A stretch of 64,000 nucleotides of DNA from Nostoc sp. CHAB 5834 (GCA_020829485.1 JAIVFU010000002.1:62001-126000); one strand, 5' to 3'; positions 41,838-54,184 are shown, counted from the first letter of the stretch. Notes: a model not told the origin generated them from the letters alone. Program-made: numbers and translations.

Positions 41838-42794
41838 ATGTCTATAAGTTTATTCAATAACTATCTAGATAAAATTTTTTCCAAATTTTATAATATTTGT
41901 TATGAAAATTATAAAGGATTGACTAAAAATCCCAGATGGCTTGTAATGCGTAAAATTGCCCGATTTAAAACTGGGCGAACTATAATGATATTTTTGTTAA
42001 AACCCTCAAAAAAATTATCTTCATCAGTTGTTAATGAAAACAATAGTTGTTTTACAGATGTGAATGTAGACGATGTTGTTAACACCCTCAATACTGAAGG
42101 ATTATATTTGGGAATTAATTTACCCCAAGAGATTGTTAAAGAAATAGTCGAATTTGCTTACTCAACAGTTTGCTATGGGAATCGAAAAAAAAATATGGGT
42201 TTCTTTTATCATCAAAAGGAACAAGCTAAAATCAAGTCAGGAAAACATTTTATCATCGGTAGTTATTTTAATACGTCTTTGCTTTGCCCTGCTATAAAAA
42301 AACTTCAAAATGATCCAAAGTTATTGGCAATAGCTGCTAGATATTTAAATGCTCAACCAGTACATCAAGGGAATATGATGTGGTGGAGTTTTTCAGGAGA
42401 AACAACGTATCATCAAAAAAGCCAAGCTGCTCAATTGTTTCATTACGATATAGACGATTATCGGTTTATAAAATTTTTCTTTTATTTGACTGATGTAGAT
42501 GATCAAAGCGGGTCTCATATCTGTGTTCGTGGTAGTCACAACAAGAAGAAGCTGTCATATCTTTGGCTACGTAAACGAGAGACAGATGAAGAAATCATCG
42601 ATTATTATGGGTCTGAATCTTTAGTAAAGATTTGTGGCAAAGCTGGTTTTGGATTTGTGGAAGATCCGCTTTGTTTTCATAAAGGAATTACCCCTACTCA
42701 TAAAGACCGTTTAATATTACAAATAGAATTTGCCCAAACTGACTATGGAATGCAGCACGACTTCCGAGCATCTTCTCTACTGAAATGTATTTAG
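41838..42794 (+). CDS. PhyH-like Fe(II)/2-oxoglutarate dioxygenase family protein
   Basis: 318 aa from ATG 41838 (CAGGAG upstream); the frame is open to 41802. The C-terminal half has a jelly-roll dioxygenase pattern: AQLFHYDIDDYRFIKFFFYL (H-x-D metal pair), GSHICVRGSH, then CFHKG with the distal His and KDRLILQ with the 2-oxoglutarate Arg. It lies alone upstream of crtP. It is AT-rich and Lys-rich relative to its neighbours, which suggests transfer. Substrate unknown; family assignment is by motif only. Confidence 0.7.
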   Translation: MSISLFNNYLDKIFSKFYNICYENYKGLTKNPRWLVMRKIARFKTGRTIMIFLLKPSKKLSSSVVNENNSCFTDVNVDDVVNTLNTEGLYLGINLPQEIVKEIVEFAYSTVCYGNRKKNMGFFYHQKEQAKIKSGKHFIIGSYFNTSLLCPAIKKLQNDPKLLAIAARYLNAQPVHQGNMMWWSFSGETTYHQKSQAAQLFHYDIDDYRFIKFFFYLTDVDDQSGSHICVRGSHNKKKLSYLWLRKRETDEEIIDYYGSESLVKICGKAGFGFVEDPLCFHKGITPTHKDRLILQIEFAQTDYGMQHDFRASSLLKCI

Positions 42795-43132
42795 GTAACT
42801 TATGTGGTAATGAGTTTATTCTTCAGTTTCTACAATTGTCACCATGATGTAACAGCAAAAATACTTAAATAAAATATATTTAGTCTTTATTTTTACACAA
42901 ATTAAATGTTTGCCGAAATTTCCTGCATGTAAATCTAGATGAAATGCTTGCCAAAACCTATTACCAACAATGAGATTGGCAATTTTGTTGAGTAGGTGCG
43001 CGTAAGTAAAATTCCCTTTGGCAAAAGTTTTTTGGGGGAGCGATCGCACAATAACTGCCAAATGTAACGGATTGCAACGTATAATGAGAATCGACAAAAC
43101 CATTAAGAAATATTGAAGGGCATTAGGGTTAA
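42795..43132. promoter_or_regulatory. crtP upstream region
   Basis: 338 bp without a supported gene. The minus-strand frame here has poor coding character. A HIP1 site sits at about 43041. The crtP-crtB promoter should lie in the right half, but no clear -35/-10 pair was identified. Confidence 0.45.
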
Positions 43133-45488
<2,356 letters not shown>

Positions 45489-45615
45489 AAAATTAGTCAT
45501 TTGTCCCTAGTCCTTAGTCCTTAGTGTTTTATAAATAACCAACGGCTAATAACAAATGACAAATGACTATTGACTCTTAAGAGCAAGTCTGATAACATTG
45601 ATATTCGTGAGTCAT

Positions 45616-45707
45616 GGAGAGGTGGCTGAGTGGTCGAAAGCGGCAGATTGCTAATCTGTTGTACGGCAGGCAACTCCGTACCGAGGGTTCGAATCCCTCC
45701 CTCTCCG
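45616..45707 (+). tRNA. tRNA-Ser (GCT)
   Basis: A 92-nt class II tRNA. Acceptor GGAGAGG/CCTCTCC, anticodon loop TTGCTAA (GCT), long variable arm TACGGCAGGCAACTCCGTA and T-arm GAGGGTTCGAATCCCTC are all canonical. Discriminator G. Confidence 0.96.
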
Positions 45708-45898
45708 TTTTCGAGCTTTTGATACACAGAGTATATTCTGTGTAATACAATAATGCTAATCTACTGGTAAATATTTCTACTCCTAAAGATGGATGATATG
45801 ATTTATCTTTTGGAGTCTTGATAAGATCCAGCTAACTTAGAAATCTAGTTTGAATCTTACTTTTAGGCTCCTAAATATCTGAGGAGTCAAATTTATTT

Positions 45899-47218
45899 AT
45901 GAGAAAAATTAGCGCCGCCTTAACCTTCAGTATAGCTACCCTAGCAATTGGGTTCCTAGTTGGGGCTTGTGGTGATAATAGTACCCCCAATGGAACAGCT
46001 AACATCGGAAGTACCGCTACCCCAGCAGCAAACTCAACTACTACAAGCACTGCTCAAGGGCTAAAAATTGGTTCCCTGCTACCGACAACAGGCGACTTAG
46101 CTTCTGTTGGACAGCAGATGCTAGGTTCTGTTCCTTTACTCGTTGATACTGTCAACGCTTGTGGTGGGGTGAATGGCGAACCAGTTACCTTGGTACAAGT
46201 AGACGACCAAACCGACCCCAGAGCAGGCGCAGCCGGTATGACTAAACTAGCAACTTTAGATAAAGTGGCAGGTGTAGTTGGTTCCTTTGCTAGTAGCGTT
46301 TCTAGTGCAGCAGTCTCCATTGCTACGCCGAATAAAGTTATGCTGGTTTCTCCTGGTAGTACTAGTCCCGTCTTTACTGAAAAGGCCCAAAAAGGTGACT
46401 ATAAAGGCTTTTGGGCGCGTACTGCTCCTCCCGATACCTACCAAGCACTAGCATTAGCCCAACTTGCCAATAAAAAAGGTTTCAAGCGAATTTCTACAGT
46501 CGTGATTAATAACGACTATGGCGTTGGCTTTGAAAAAGCATTTGTGCAAACTTTTGAAAAATTGGGTGGAACCATAGTTAATAAAGATAAACCTGTCCGC
46601 TACGACCCGAAAGCCCAGACATTTGATACAGAAGCGGCGGCTGCTTTTGCTGGTAAACCAGATGCAGTCCTGGCTGTACTGTATGCTGAAACTGGTAGTC
46701 TGTTCTTGAAAGCCGCCTATCAGCAAGGTGTGACAAAGGGAGTGCAAATTTTACTGACAGATGGAGTGAAATCACCTACTTTTCCCGAACAAGTTGGCAA
46801 AGATGGTGATAAATTTATTTTAACCGGAGCGATCGGTACAGTACCTGGTTCTGATGGTAAAGCACTAGAAGCTTTCAATAAGCTGTGGAAGGATAAAAAG
46901 GGTGGTGCGCCAGGAGAATACGCTCCTCAAGCTTGGGATGCGGCTGCTTTATTGACATTGGCGGCACAAGCTGCTAAAGAAAATACAGGTGTTGGTATAG
47001 CTGGCAAAATCCGTGAAGTGGCTGATGGGCCTGGGACGGAAGTTACCAATGTCTGCGAGGGATTGAAGTTACTTAAAGATGGTAAAAAGATTAACTATCA
47101 AGGAGCCAGTGGCAACGTAGATGTTGATGCTAACGGCGATGTCGTCGGTGTTTATGATGTTTGGACAGTAGGAGACGATGGCAAAATCAAGGTAATTGAT
47201 AAAGTTACCCCCAAGTAA
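45899..47218 (+). CDS. ABC transporter substrate-binding lipoprotein (branched-chain amino-acid type)
   Basis: 439 aa periplasmic binding protein of the Leu/Ile/Val (Peripla_BP_6) type. The signal ends in lipobox VGAC, so the Cys (about residue 24) is lipidated. A Thr/Ser/Asn-rich linker follows, then the two-lobe fold starting LKIGSLLPTTGDLASVG, with VVGSFASSVSSAAVSIA and INNDYGVGFEKAFV. No permease or ATPase gene is adjacent; it must work with a transporter encoded elsewhere. The substrate could be neutral amino acids (NatB-like), but this is inference. Confidence 0.9.
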   Translation: MRKISAALTFSIATLAIGFLVGACGDNSTPNGTANIGSTATPAANSTTTSTAQGLKIGSLLPTTGDLASVGQQMLGSVPLLVDTVNACGGVNGEPVTLVQVDDQTDPRAGAAGMTKLATLDKVAGVVGSFASSVSSAAVSIATPNKVMLVSPGSTSPVFTEKAQKGDYKGFWARTAPPDTYQALALAQLANKKGFKRISTVVINNDYGVGFEKAFVQTFEKLGGTIVNKDKPVRYDPKAQTFDTEAAAAFAGKPDAVLAVLYAETGSLFLKAAYQQGVTKGVQILLTDGVKSPTFPEQVGKDGDKFILTGAIGTVPGSDGKALEAFNKLWKDKKGGAPGEYAPQAWDAAALLTLAAQAAKENTGVGIAGKIREVADGPGTEVTNVCEGLKLLKDGKKINYQGASGNVDVDANGDVVGVYDVWTVGDDGKIKVIDKVTPK

Positions 47219-47224
47219 AAGTTA

Positions 47225-47336
47225 GGGCGTTGCTGAATGGAGGTATGAATTTGGATGTAAAGACGTAAAATTTTACGTCTCTACAAGGATTTTCACCATA
47301 ACGCACAATCGTTTTCATACCGCAATCAGCAACGCC
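47225..47336. repeat. MITE-like element GGCGTTGCTGA
   Basis: GGCGTTGCTGA (47226-47236) and TCAGCAACGCC (47326-47336) are exact inverted ends. An internal palindrome TAAAGACGTAAAATTTTACGTCT lies between. A half copy of the end sequence (GGCGTTGCTGAATTA) occurs at about 21425. Confidence 0.85.
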
Positions 47337-47392
47337 AAAGTTAGGAGTTAGGAGTTAAGAGTTATGAGTGAAACATTACTAACTCTTAACTC

Positions 47393-48241
47393 TTAAAAGC
47401 CAGTAAAGTTGTAACCAACTCCTAACAACAAGCCTATATCAGTTTCATCGAAAAATCCGGCATTCACGGCAGCCGTTGCTGTGAATTGAGGAGTTAGAGG
47501 CACATCAATGCCACCAGATACCAAAAAGGCTAATTGCGAATCATCACCAGTTTTGTAAGCTGCACCCACTCCAACGTAAGGTGCGATCGCTAACGGTTCG
47601 CTAAAAGCATCTGCTGACTGAAAGGTAAAATCGTAGGTGATCGGGACTAGAACTGTAGTGTTGTCCCCAAATACGGCTGAGGGTCGCACCGATATAGAAT
47701 TTGTAACTCCGATTTTGCTGACTACTGCGAAGTTACCGTCGCCCAAAGATGAGTCACCACCACTCAAACCAATGTTTGCAGCGACACCAATATAGCTGCT
47801 GCCACCACGGGTAGTTGTACCTAAATCAATATCTGATTGCGCCACTTTGGTAGCAGATGGTTGAGCAGTAGTTTGATAAGTTGCTTGTACAAACTCTGAG
47901 GTGAGCGTTGCAGATGAGGTTGCGACTGTGCCTGGAATGGGTGTAGGCGTTACACTAGCGTCTTCCTGGATTGCAGCGTTGGGTAACTCCTGTCCGTTGG
48001 TTAAATTTGTTACTGTAAATGTCTCAGATGTTTCTGTAGAAAGATTTTGGCTTACAGTGTCTAGTTCTGCACTAAACTCGCTGGGAGAGGCTACGGTTGC
48101 GGAAGGGTCAGTTAATGCTTTACTGCTCACCTTGTCAACTGTCTGGGCACTTGCAGATAAGCCGCTACTCAGGACTGTAAGAGCAGCTATACTTGGCAAC
48201 CAAAAAACACCTTTACGAAAAAAAATAGTACTCACGTTCAC
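47393..48241 (-). CDS. secreted, beta-barrel-like outer-membrane protein
   Basis: 282 aa. The signal peptide is about 1-32 (LPSIAALTVLSSGLSASAQ). A Ser/Thr-rich low-complexity region extends to about 140. The C-terminal half has alternating hydrophobic strands (SYIGVAANIGLSGGD, LAIAPYVGVGAAYKTG, GLLLGVGYNFTGF) and ends in Phe, the usual outer-membrane barrel signature. About eight strands are plausible. Function unknown. Confidence 0.75.
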   Translation of the reverse strand: MNVSTIFFRKGVFWLPSIAALTVLSSGLSASAQTVDKVSSKALTDPSATVASPSEFSAELDTVSQNLSTETSETFTVTNLTNGQELPNAAIQEDASVTPTPIPGTVATSSATLTSEFVQATYQTTAQPSATKVAQSDIDLGTTTRGGSSYIGVAANIGLSGGDSSLGDGNFAVVSKIGVTNSISVRPSAVFGDNTTVLVPITYDFTFQSADAFSEPLAIAPYVGVGAAYKTGDDSQLAFLVSGGIDVPLTPQFTATAAVNAGFFDETDIGLLLGVGYNFTGF

Positions 48242-48380
48242 TCCTAAAACAATATTGCCACGAAAAATAAAGGGTTTTGTTGATTAAAGTCAACAAATTT
48301 GGGCAATACTCAAAATTTAACACCAAAAAATCGGTTTTTACATTTTGACTTTGCTGGATTTATCTAGTTAATATTTACTA

Positions 48381-48720
48381 GTGAACTACTCAGATTTGCC
48401 TACGGCTGAAGTCTGAGCTTCCCAATTCGTCGGGAAAAGCCTCCAGGACTTCGTAGTACTAGAAAGTCTGACATTCCCTCCAAGGGCAGGAGTCCTGGTT
48501 CCCAAGACCCAAATCTTTCTCTTGCGACATATACTTATTAGCTTGGTTTTAGCTTGTGGCATTGATGGTCAAGACACCCACCATAATACCCGAAAAAATT
48601 GCGGACTCATCATAACATAAGCGCATTTGTTTTTACTTGGTAAAAACAAATTCCAGATGCAATCCTCATCCCCCGCTCACAATCCCCACCTTATGAGTAC
48701 ATTGAAGGTGGGGACTTCCG
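48381..48720 (+). mobile_element. IS200/IS605-like non-coding remnant, copy B
   Basis: It matches copy A (20688-21037) in block order: CCCTCCAAGGGCAGGAGTCCTGGTTCCCAAGAC, quoted only to its first 20 bases for identity, then TTGTGGCATTGATGGTCAAGACAC, then hairpin CCCCACCTT (48684-48692)/AAGGTGGGG (48705-48713) and ACTTCCG. No transposase frame. It lacks the nested ~85-bp repeat of copy A. Confidence 0.65.
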
Positions 48721-48783
48721 TGATACGTTAAAAAATTAAATACCATATCTTCAATATCTAGAATTTGATAGATGACAAAGAGT

Positions 48784-48915
48784 ATGGTTGTCTATCTCCG
48801 TCATGCTGTACAGAAATTGCGCTTTGCAACAAAAAAAGCTGATTATGAAGTTATATTACGAAGCTTGCAAAAATATTTAGAAATTGTCTTCAAGGCAAAC
48901 ATAGTTCTAAGGTAG
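48784..48915 (+). CDS. possible 43-aa small protein
   Basis: Starts MVVYLRHAVQKLRFATKKAD and continues YEVILRSLQKYLEIVFK; predicted amphipathic helices, basic. No clear ribosome-binding site (ATAGATGACAAAGAGT). Could equally be the 3' part of a lost gene. Confidence 0.3.
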   Translation: MVVYLRHAVQKLRFATKKADYEVILRSLQKYLEIVFKANIVLR

Positions 48916-48943
48916 AACCTATTAGGAGAGACTTGAGGCAAAT

Positions 48944-49264
48944 ATGATGAGCGGAAATAATATTCAAAAATATCGGTTTGTCTGTACCCTGACTTTCGGT
49001 GACATCTACGGTCAAATAATTGTTTGGTTGATTACAATTACCCTAAGTTTGGCATCAGCCTTGGCGCTTATGGGTGCTAAACGTCCCGTGTACGCTTTAG
49101 CAACAGCTGGTCTTGTAGTTCTGCTATCACTACCTTTCTTGTTGTTTGCGTTTGTCACTACCTTGTTAAATCATATTGAAGTCACTCCTGTAGGGCCTGA
49201 AACCAAAATGGAACCCATGCCAGGTAATGTGTCTCAGCAACAACCTGTACAAGCGACTAGCTGA
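48944..49264 (+). CDS. small membrane protein, unknown
   Basis: 106 aa with two hydrophobic helices, about 24-45 (IIVWLITITLSLASALALM) and 50-72 (PVYALATAGLVVLLSLPFLLF), joined by a short basic turn. The C-terminal tail is polar and Pro/Gln-rich. AGGAG lies about 13 nt before ATG 48944, with a second Met at codon 2. Not recognised; good coding character. Confidence 0.7.
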   Translation: MMSGNNIQKYRFVCTLTFGDIYGQIIVWLITITLSLASALALMGAKRPVYALATAGLVVLLSLPFLLFAFVTTLLNHIEVTPVGPETKMEPMPGNVSQQQPVQATS

Positions 49265-49579
49265 AGAGTTAGGAGTAGAGACGCGATTAATCGTGTCTGC
49301 ACAGGAGAGACTTCATTTTTAGCTCTTAGGGACTGACAAATAAAAAAATATACAACTATTTATTGTGGGGTGGACGACACGAGATCCCATAGTCAAAGGC
49401 GGGCAAGATGCCCACCCCACAAGATTAGATAATTTATTTCTTGGAAGTCCCTTAATTTCAAAATTTGTAATAGCATCCCGGTCTATAGGCAGGGATTTTT
49501 TTTGTAGAGATGCAACACACTACCTGATTAATCACCTCTTTACAATATAACAGCAGGGGTTTGCAATCAGGGGCTAATT
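49265..49579. other. spacer with two repeat elements before sdhA
   Basis: Holds a GACGCGATTAATCG(T/C)GTCTG palindrome (about 49272-49303) and MITE-like copy 2 (49326-49455). The last 120 bp are unique and should carry the sdhA promoter. Confidence 0.6.
49326..49455. repeat. MITE-like element TTAAGGGACTTCCAAG, copy 2
   Basis: The left end TTAGGGACTGACAAATAAA and right end TTTATTTCTTGGAAGTCCCTTAA are imperfect inverted repeats. The interior TTGTGGGGTGGAC...GCCCACCCCACAAG forms a second inner stem. Same organisation as 33500-33630, and better preserved. Confidence 0.85.
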
Positions 49580-51307
49580 ATGCTGGAACATGATGTGATT
49601 ATTGTCGGGGGTGGATTGGCAGGATGTCGCGCTGCTGTAGAAATTGCCCGTATTAACCCTAGTTTAAATATTGCTGTGGTTGCCAAAACCCACCCAATTC
49701 GATCGCACTCGGTGGCGGCTCAAGGTGGTATGGCTGCATCGCTGAGAAATGTTGATTCCGAAGATAGTTGGGAAGCACATGCTTTTGATACTGTCAAGGG
49801 TTCTGATTACTTGGCAGACCAAGATGCTGTGGCAATTCTCGCCCAAGAAGCGCCAGATGTGGTAATTGACTTGGAACACATGGGCGTTTTGTTCTCTCGC
49901 TTACCCGATGGGCGCATTGCTCAACGGGCTTTTGGCGGACATTCCCACAACCGCACTTGCTACGCAGCTGATAAGACCGGTCACGCAATTTTGCACGAAT
50001 TGGTTAACAACCTGCGGCGTTATGGGGTGCAAGTTTATGAAGAATGGTATGTGATGCGTCTCATTTTAGAAGAAAATGAGGCGAAGGGTGTGGTAATGTT
50101 CCATCTTTTGGATGGACGTATAGAGGTGGTGCGAGCCAAGGCAGTGATGTTTGCCACAGGGGGTTATGGTCGCGTTTATAACACCACCTCAAATGATTAC
50201 GCTTCTTCTGGGGATGGTTTGGCAATGACTGCGATCGCAGGTTTGCCCCTGGAAGATATGGAATTTGTCCAATTTCATCCCACTGGCTTATATCCGGTAG
50301 GCGTGTTGATTTCAGAAGCAGTACGGGGAGAAGGGGCGTATCTGATTAATAGTGAAGGCGATCGCTTTATGGCGAACTATGCACCCAGTCGCATGGAACT
50401 GGCTCCTCGTGATATTACCTCACGAGCGATCGCTTACGAAATTCGCGCCGGTCGTGGTGTTCATCTTGATGGTAGTGCTGGTGGCCCCTTTGTCTATCTG
50501 GATTTACGCCATCTGGGCAAAGAAAAAATTATGAGTCGCGTCCCCTTCTGTTGGGAAGAAGCACATCGTTTGGTAGGCGTTGACGCGGTAACTCAACCTA
50601 TGCCAGTCCGTCCGACAATTCACTATTGTATGGGTGGTATCCCAGTTAATACTGATGGGCAAGTCCGCAGTAGTGGTGATGGTTTAGTTGATGCCTTCTT
50701 TGCTGCTGGCGAAACATCTTGTGTTTCCGTACATGGTGCTAATCGCTTGGGCAGTAATTCTCTGCTGGAATGTGTCGTTTATGGCAAGAGAACTGGGACT
50801 GCGATCGCGCAATTTGTCCAAAAACGTAAGTTGCCCTCTGTGGATGAGCAACCCTACGTAACACAAGCCCAGCAAGAAATTCAAGCTTTGCTAGAACAAC
50901 CAGGACAGTATCGCATTAACCAAGTTCGTCAAGCCTTCCAGGATTGTATGACTGATTACTGCGGTGTTTTTCGTACTGAGGCATTAATGAGTGAGGGGTT
51001 GCACAAATTAGAAGAAATACAACAGCGATATCCACAAATTTATTTAGATGACAAAGGTAGTTGCTGGAATACAGAACTTGTGGAAGCCTTGGAATTGCGA
51101 AGTTTGATGATAGTGGGACAGACTATTTTAGCATCAGCCCTGAATCGTCAAGAAAGCCGTGGCGCTCATTTCCGCGAAGATTATTCCGAGCGAGATGATG
51201 CTAACTTTTTGAAACATACAATGGCTTACTATTCACCTGCGGGAATTGACATTCAATATCGTCCGGTGGCGATTACCATGTTTGAGCCAAAAGAGCGGAA
51301 GTATTAG
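49580..51307 (+). CDS. sdhA: succinate dehydrogenase/fumarate reductase flavoprotein subunit
   Basis: 575 aa. The FAD-binding N terminus is [19 protein letters not shown]. The His that covalently binds FAD lies in [14 protein letters not shown]. Substrate-site motifs are [36 protein letters not shown] and the [14 protein letters not shown] loop. The C-terminal helical domain is normal. No iron-sulphur subunit gene is adjacent; in cyanobacteria sdhB is usually unlinked. Oxidises succinate in thylakoid-linked respiration. Confidence 0.94.
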   Translation: MLEHDVIIVGGGLAGCRAAVEIARINPSLNIAVVAKTHPIRSHSVAAQGGMAASLRNVDSEDSWEAHAFDTVKGSDYLADQDAVAILAQEAPDVVIDLEHMGVLFSRLPDGRIAQRAFGGHSHNRTCYAADKTGHAILHELVNNLRRYGVQVYEEWYVMRLILEENEAKGVVMFHLLDGRIEVVRAKAVMFATGGYGRVYNTTSNDYASSGDGLAMTAIAGLPLEDMEFVQFHPTGLYPVGVLISEAVRGEGAYLINSEGDRFMANYAPSRMELAPRDITSRAIAYEIRAGRGVHLDGSAGGPFVYLDLRHLGKEKIMSRVPFCWEEAHRLVGVDAVTQPMPVRPTIHYCMGGIPVNTDGQVRSSGDGLVDAFFAAGETSCVSVHGANRLGSNSLLECVVYGKRTGTAIAQFVQKRKLPSVDEQPYVTQAQQEIQALLEQPGQYRINQVRQAFQDCMTDYCGVFRTEALMSEGLHKLEEIQQRYPQIYLDDKGSCWNTELVEALELRSLMIVGQTILASALNRQESRGAHFREDYSERDDANFLKHTMAYYSPAGIDIQYRPVAITMFEPKERKY

Positions 51308-51393
51308 CCAAAGATAAATTTATTTGGAAAATCGAGGTGACTATAAAAATTTAGTCCACCTCGATTAAGAATATGAAATGATTAAGTTACGCC

Positions 51394-51490
51394 TTATAGC
51401 GGTTCCCGATCTGGTAAGGTACGTTTTCAAAGTTACTAACCTTGGTAAACAAGATTTTGGTGTACCTCAGTTGCTTGAGAAACGCTATAG
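51394..51490. repeat. MITE-like element TATAGCGGTT upstream of GMC gene
   Basis: TTATAGCGGTTCCCGATCTGGTAAGGTAC at the left and GGTGTACCTCAG...GAGAAACGCTATAG at the right are imperfect inverted repeats of about 25 bp (only the ends are quoted for identity). It ends 38 bp before ATG 51529, so it may supply or affect the promoter of the oxidoreductase gene. Confidence 0.7.
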
Positions 51491-51528
51491 TGCATCTTTT
51501 TTATTAGACCTTATACCTGGAATCTAAA

Positions 51529-54132
51529 ATGCCAAAAGAACCTGAATTTACTTCTTTTTCACGCGATGTCTTGGGTCGTTTTATTTGTAGTACATGGGAA
51601 GAATCCACACCTGATTCAGAAGGCATAGATGTAGTGGTGCTTGGATCGGGAATGTATGGTGGCTATTGTGCTTCAAAAATCTATGAGTTGAGCCGCCAGC
51701 GATTTGGAAAAAAAGAGGGTAAAGATGAATTCGATACCGATGGCTCTAAAGCATTGCGGGTATTGGTACTTGAGGCGGGTCCCTTTCTAATTCCAGAGCA
51801 TGGACAAAATATTCCCAATTTAGGACTTTTTGACCCATTCGGCGATGGACCAATCAATGCAGGGGCGGGGAGCCAGCCTGGAATTCGCAAGCTTGTCTGG
51901 GGCGTAGGCTGGCGCAGCAACCAACCCTTTGTTGGGCAAGCCTACTGCGTAGGAGGTAAAGGAATTTATTGGGGAGGTTGGTGTCCCCGTTTTCAGGTAT
52001 CTGATTTGAAGCAGTGGCCCCAAGAAGTTCGGGACTATTTGGTAACCCCTGATAAATCGGTGGGGACTCGCCCTATTGAGCATAGAGACCCTTTTGACGA
52101 CAAGAAGATTCTAAATCGGGGTGAGCCTCTTTCAGCCTATGAAACTCTGGAATACGAGATTGGGGTACTACCCAGCGATGATTTTGTTTTTGACCCAGTG
52201 CAACTTGCTAAAAGTGAGAGTAGTCCTCAAAAAGTTGGTCTTAACAGGGCTTTGCAATTTTTCCTAGACCAGAAACGGGGAATAACAGACCCCAACATTA
52301 CTCAAGTTCTTCAGGCTCCCATTGCAGTACAGACCCAATCCTTTATCTCTGGACTCTTTGCTCTTGACAAGTACTCTAGTTTGCCTGCTTTGACAGGGAG
52401 TATCCGTGCAGATCATGGGGATGGACGTGATTCCAATCTCCGTATTGCGGTTGTGCCCTTCACTCATGTAGTGCGTCTAGATTGTGAAACCAGCAGTGAA
52501 AGTCCAAATATTGGGACACGGGTAGTACGCAAAATTGTGGTGAAAAATAATGATGAGTTTAAAGAACTCATCATTGCGCCCCACTGTCAGGTGGTTCTAG
52601 CGATGAGTTGTATCGAGTCAACACGACTCGCACTAGAATCTTTCTCCCTTGTCGGTTCTGAACTGGCTCCTGCCGGACAAGAACTATTAGGTCGAAATTT
52701 CATGGTTCACCTTCGTGCAGATATTGCCTTTGCTGTTGAAAGGACTAAGCTGGAAGAGTTTGTGAAAACCACTTGGCCCGGAAAGGAGCTTGCCGATCTT
52801 TTGCAGCTAGCAAGCCTCCATATCCAATGCGAAGGCAAAAATGGTAGATATCAGTATCAGCTCTATGCAGCCACCAATGCTGATGGGCCAGATGACAATA
52901 TGTACAAAATGATTCCTGATCTTGACATACAGAGCCAAATCGCTCAGGAATTTGATTCAAATATAATTGGGCTGGTACTGAGAGCTTCCGGTGAAGTCCA
53001 GGGTGGTAGGGATTCCCCCATAGGTAATCCTGGTTTTGACTACATTGACTTAGCAGGGAATGCCGACTTTGACCAGACATTCAATCATCGCCGTGCCTGG
53101 GTGCAATTCAACCGTGGCGACCACTTCAATAATCCTATCTGGCAGGATATTCATGACACAGGTCATGCTATTGCTCGTACTCTGGCCAATGGAGGTTCCT
53201 TAACCTACACCGGAGGTCGTTCCTATTTATTAGATGACCTTAAACGTCAGCAGGGTGTGGGCACTACTTTTCATGATGCGGGCACACTCTGGATGGGTGA
53301 TGATCCCCAGAAATCTGTTACTGATGTGAATGGACACTTCCACCATGTAACCAATGCTTATTGCAGTGACCAGGCTCTTTTTACAACAGTTGGTTCAGCC
53401 AATCCCGTTCTAACTGGATTAGCTCTGACTCGCAAGGTTGCCGCCAATATTGTCGATCGTCATGATTCTTATGACGGTGACAAAGATACACTTTCAGGAT
53501 TTTCAGTATCTTTAGCCAAAAGTGGAGGTTGGTTGGAAGTTCCCTATGACGGCATCATTCGCCTAAGTGATGAAATTATAGAAACTAACCCCACAGGAAA
53601 TATTGGATTCTCCTATCTACCAGAAACCTTTGACAATTTTGAACTAATTGTTGATTGGAAAGCCTTCCGTACTTATCGTTCCCAACCCCTGATTCCTAAC
53701 TCAGGTATTCTTTTGCGAATGCCTGACCCAAGAGGTGTTGACTTCTCGAACCAAACTGCTTTTGACAACTTCTACGATCAAGTAACTGAGATTCAGATCG
53801 ATGAAACTGGCAAAAACTTTGTTCGTAGCCGTATTCCTCAAGCAATCTTTGGTGATTCATTATTCAAAACGGGGGCGATCTACGGTCTTGCACCCGCTAC
53901 TCAATGGGCTGCCAAGGCACTTGCTCCAGATGGTGATGACACCGCTAACCGATACTGGAATACATTCCACATTACTGCAAATAGCGATAAAGTAACTGTT
54001 CGTCTTAATGGGAAACAAGTATCTGAAGGTATTATTCCAACCCCTTTGAAACGCCTTAGTGGATTCATTGGATTGCAATTTCATACTGGTCGTGTACAGT
54101 TCCGTAATCTTCGGATCAAGCCACTGCCTTAA
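51529..54132 (+). CDS. GMC-type oxidoreductase fused to a C-terminal DUF1080 domain
   Basis: 867 aa. Residues about 27-650 are a GMC flavoprotein: FAD fold VVVLGSGMYGGYCASKIY, flavin-proximal VGGKGIYWGGWCPRF, FHDAGTLWMG, and the C-terminal AYCSDQALFTTVGSANPVLTG with the region of the catalytic His. Residues about 665-867 form a DUF1080/LamG-like sandwich (FDNFELIVDWKAFRTYRSQ, GILLRMPDPRG, FIGLQFHTGRVQFRNLRI), found in sugar-processing proteins. No signal peptide. GMC oxidases often act on sugars or alcohols and release H2O2. A DyP peroxidase gene follows 52 bp downstream. Confidence 0.85.
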   Translation: MPKEPEFTSFSRDVLGRFICSTWEESTPDSEGIDVVVLGSGMYGGYCASKIYELSRQRFGKKEGKDEFDTDGSKALRVLVLEAGPFLIPEHGQNIPNLGLFDPFGDGPINAGAGSQPGIRKLVWGVGWRSNQPFVGQAYCVGGKGIYWGGWCPRFQVSDLKQWPQEVRDYLVTPDKSVGTRPIEHRDPFDDKKILNRGEPLSAYETLEYEIGVLPSDDFVFDPVQLAKSESSPQKVGLNRALQFFLDQKRGITDPNITQVLQAPIAVQTQSFISGLFALDKYSSLPALTGSIRADHGDGRDSNLRIAVVPFTHVVRLDCETSSESPNIGTRVVRKIVVKNNDEFKELIIAPHCQVVLAMSCIESTRLALESFSLVGSELAPAGQELLGRNFMVHLRADIAFAVERTKLEEFVKTTWPGKELADLLQLASLHIQCEGKNGRYQYQLYAATNADGPDDNMYKMIPDLDIQSQIAQEFDSNIIGLVLRASGEVQGGRDSPIGNPGFDYIDLAGNADFDQTFNHRRAWVQFNRGDHFNNPIWQDIHDTGHAIARTLANGGSLTYTGGRSYLLDDLKRQQGVGTTFHDAGTLWMGDDPQKSVTDVNGHFHHVTNAYCSDQALFTTVGSANPVLTGLALTRKVAANIVDRHDSYDGDKDTLSGFSVSLAKSGGWLEVPYDGIIRLSDEIIETNPTGNIGFSYLPETFDNFELIVDWKAFRTYRSQPLIPNSGILLRMPDPRGVDFSNQTAFDNFYDQVTEIQIDETGKNFVRSRIPQAIFGDSLFKTGAIYGLAPATQWAAKALAPDGDDTANRYWNTFHITANSDKVTVRLNGKQVSEGIIPTPLKRLSGFIGLQFHTGRVQFRNLRIKPLP

Positions 54133-54184
54133 CGAAAACTTTTCAATTGACTGTTTTCCGTTTTAAATTACTTGGAGTGTTAAA

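Larger units (their letters stand above)
48242..48943. other. spacer with IS200/IS605-like remnant and a 43-codon frame
   Basis: Positions 48381-48720 hold the remnant described separately. A short + frame, ATG 48784 to TAG 48915 (43 codons, starting MVVYLRHAVQKLRFATKKAD), ends 28 bp before the next gene. It is basic and coding-like, but may be a fragment. Confidence 0.5.

Noticed and set aside
42816..43103. 95-codon minus frame upstream of crtP
   Set aside because: Poor coding character (low-complexity hydrophobic/Lys/Tyr mix) and it covers the expected crtP promoter; no ribosome-binding site of note.
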